Origin: Armatimonadota bacterium
GTDB taxonomy: Bacteria > Armatimonadota > HRBIN16
Length of the DNA: 64,000 bases
Assembly (NCBI GenBank): GCA_026003195.1
Contig: BPGU01000004.1
Coordinates: 506,317-570,316 of the forward strand
Direction of reading: 5' to 3'
This document shows, one piece after another, positions 63,272 to 64,000 of the stretch; the first letter of the stretch is position 1; each line of letters begins with the position of its first letter. Position numbers and translations under genes: made by a program. The notes under the pieces are model-generated. The model searched no databases, was not told the origin of the DNA, and worked only from the letters and a program-made list of their open reading frames with translations.

Positions 63272-63340
63272 CTTAACTATTCCTCTCTACCTAAAACAGC
63301 TAGTGTCGATTTCGATAAGCAGGCGGGGAATAGTCCACGA

Positions 63341-63709
63341 TTAGTAATGCCCGCAGCTACTGCAGCCGCCTGCAGCCTGCCCCTCGTCGGTGGCGAAGGA
63401 CTGCCCACAGCCGCAGGAACGAATAGCGTTGGGATTGTCGATCTTGAATCCACCGCCCAGGCTATCCTCCACGAAATCCACCTCTGAACCGCTCATGTAG
63501 CCAAGGCTCAGCGGGTCCACGACAATCTTCACGCCATGCGAATCGAAAATCTGGTCACCCTCGTCGACGATATCATCAATCGCCATGCCGTACTGCAAGC
63601 CAGAGCACCCGCCCCCTGCCACGAACACCCGCAGCATGGCATCGCTCTTGCCTTGCGCCTCCATGATGTTGCGTATCTCTGTGGCTGCTCTCTCGGTCAG
63701 TGTAATCAT
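63341..63709 (-). CDS. Iron-sulfur cluster insertion protein (ErpA/IscA/SufA family)
   Basis: 122 aa. The three cluster-binding cysteines are C35 (GGGCSGLQY), C99 and C101 (SCGCGQSF). A short tail follows the usual end and carries a further CxxC (C116, C119 in GGCSSCGHY). It probably passes Fe-S clusters to apoproteins. No isc or suf genes are nearby. Confidence 0.92.
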   Translation of the reverse strand: MITLTERAATEIRNIMEAQGKSDAMLRVFVAGGGCSGLQYGMAIDDIVDEGDQIFDSHGVKIVVDPLSLGYMSGSEVDFVEDSLGGGFKIDNPNAIRSCGCGQSFATDEGQAAGGCSSCGHY

Positions 63710-63745
63710 CGCTCTGTTCTCACTCCTTGCATTGATGGTAGAACG

Positions 63746-63773
63746 AGTATAGTATACCTGTCTTGCCGTACAA
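63746..63773 (-). promoter_or_regulatory. Promoter of the ErpA-type gene
   Basis: TTGTAC (63773-63768), 16-bp spacer, TATACT (63751-63746), about 36 nt before the ATG. Confidence 0.5.
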
Positions 63774-63912
63774 TTGGGTATGAATCCGTGACCTTTGCAA
63801 ATATTTAGCCTTGTAAATTATACTCTGTTCTCATCCAAAATGCAATGCACTGTTGCAGATTTTTGCCAGCCTATCGCAGTGCCGGGTTGCATGGGTGTCT
63901 CGCTGCAGGTGA

Positions 63913-63968
63913 CCGCAGAGACGCAGAGTACACAGCGCGAGAGACGGAGCTCTCTGCGTGCTCTGCGG
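63913..63968. repeat. Inverted repeat of CGCAGAG units
   Basis: CCGCAGAG-A-CGCAGAG (63913-63928) pairs with CTCTGCG-TG-CTCTGCGG (63952-63968) around a 23-base loop. The stretch 63774-64000 holds no gene that I can see; this element is the only structured part. Confidence 0.6.
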
Positions 63969-64000
63969 CTGGTGTTTGCCCTACTCCACTCCCTGCGAGG

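Overview
The window looks like chromosome from a GC-rich, free-living Gram-negative-type bacterium with a heterotrophic, polysaccharide-degrading lifestyle. Outer-membrane efflux genes (TolC, RND pump), a Wza-type export protein, many glycoside hydrolases (GH4, GH31, GH51, GH76), dockerin-like repeats, DUF4058, and the rpsO-pnp-M16-dapB order would all fit Armatimonadota. That placement is an inference from gene content, not a search result.

Layout. 1-3.7 kb: a 3-hydroxyisobutyrate dehydrogenase-type gene enters from the left edge; its last 442 bp recur exactly at 3047-3488, where the copy is truncated and wedged between the broken 5' ends of two other genes. Between the copies lie a secreted-protein gene, whose promoter has a ten-base homopolymer in its spacer, and a small HTH gene. 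3.8-7.5 kb: a Tat-exported aldo/keto reductase, a GH51 arabinofuranosidase and an ECF sigma factor. 7.5-9.7 kb (minus strand): three Rhs core remnants, two followed by variable tips and small membrane-protein genes, resembling a decaying toxin/immunity cassette array joined to the 3' end of argJ. 9.7-16.4 kb (minus): rpsO-pnp-M16 protease-dapB-transaldolase-argJ. 16.7-21.2 kb: GH4 enzyme and uvrA. 21.2-25.7 kb (minus): comF, a DUF1854 gene, a dockerin-like secreted protein and a long GVYG-repeat surface protein. 25.9-26.9 kb: GH76.

27.0-36.8 kb (plus) is one tightly packed run: a small membrane protein, a zinc-ribbon protein, a Wza-like exporter, a CpsB/YwqE-type phosphatase, flgBC, fliEFGHIJ, a lytic transglycosylase and a MotE-like protein. 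It joins exopolysaccharide export and control with the flagellar basal body and export apparatus. 36.9-44.3 kb: DUF4058, then minus-strand GH31, mfd and a metallopeptidase. 44.4-51.7 kb (minus): tetR, abrB, tolC, adaptor and RND pump; related palindromes occur near the tetR promoter and upstream of the abrB promoter. 51.8-58.5 kb (minus): lepA, a DsbA/VKOR disulfide pair, guaB and a TPR protein. 58.8-63.7 kb: a membrane pyrophosphatase with a perfect consensus promoter and terminator, a membrane protein that may be a degenerate M48 homologue, an S66 LD-carboxypeptidase and a minus-strand ErpA/IscA protein. No tRNA, rRNA, CRISPR array or intact insertion sequence was recognised.
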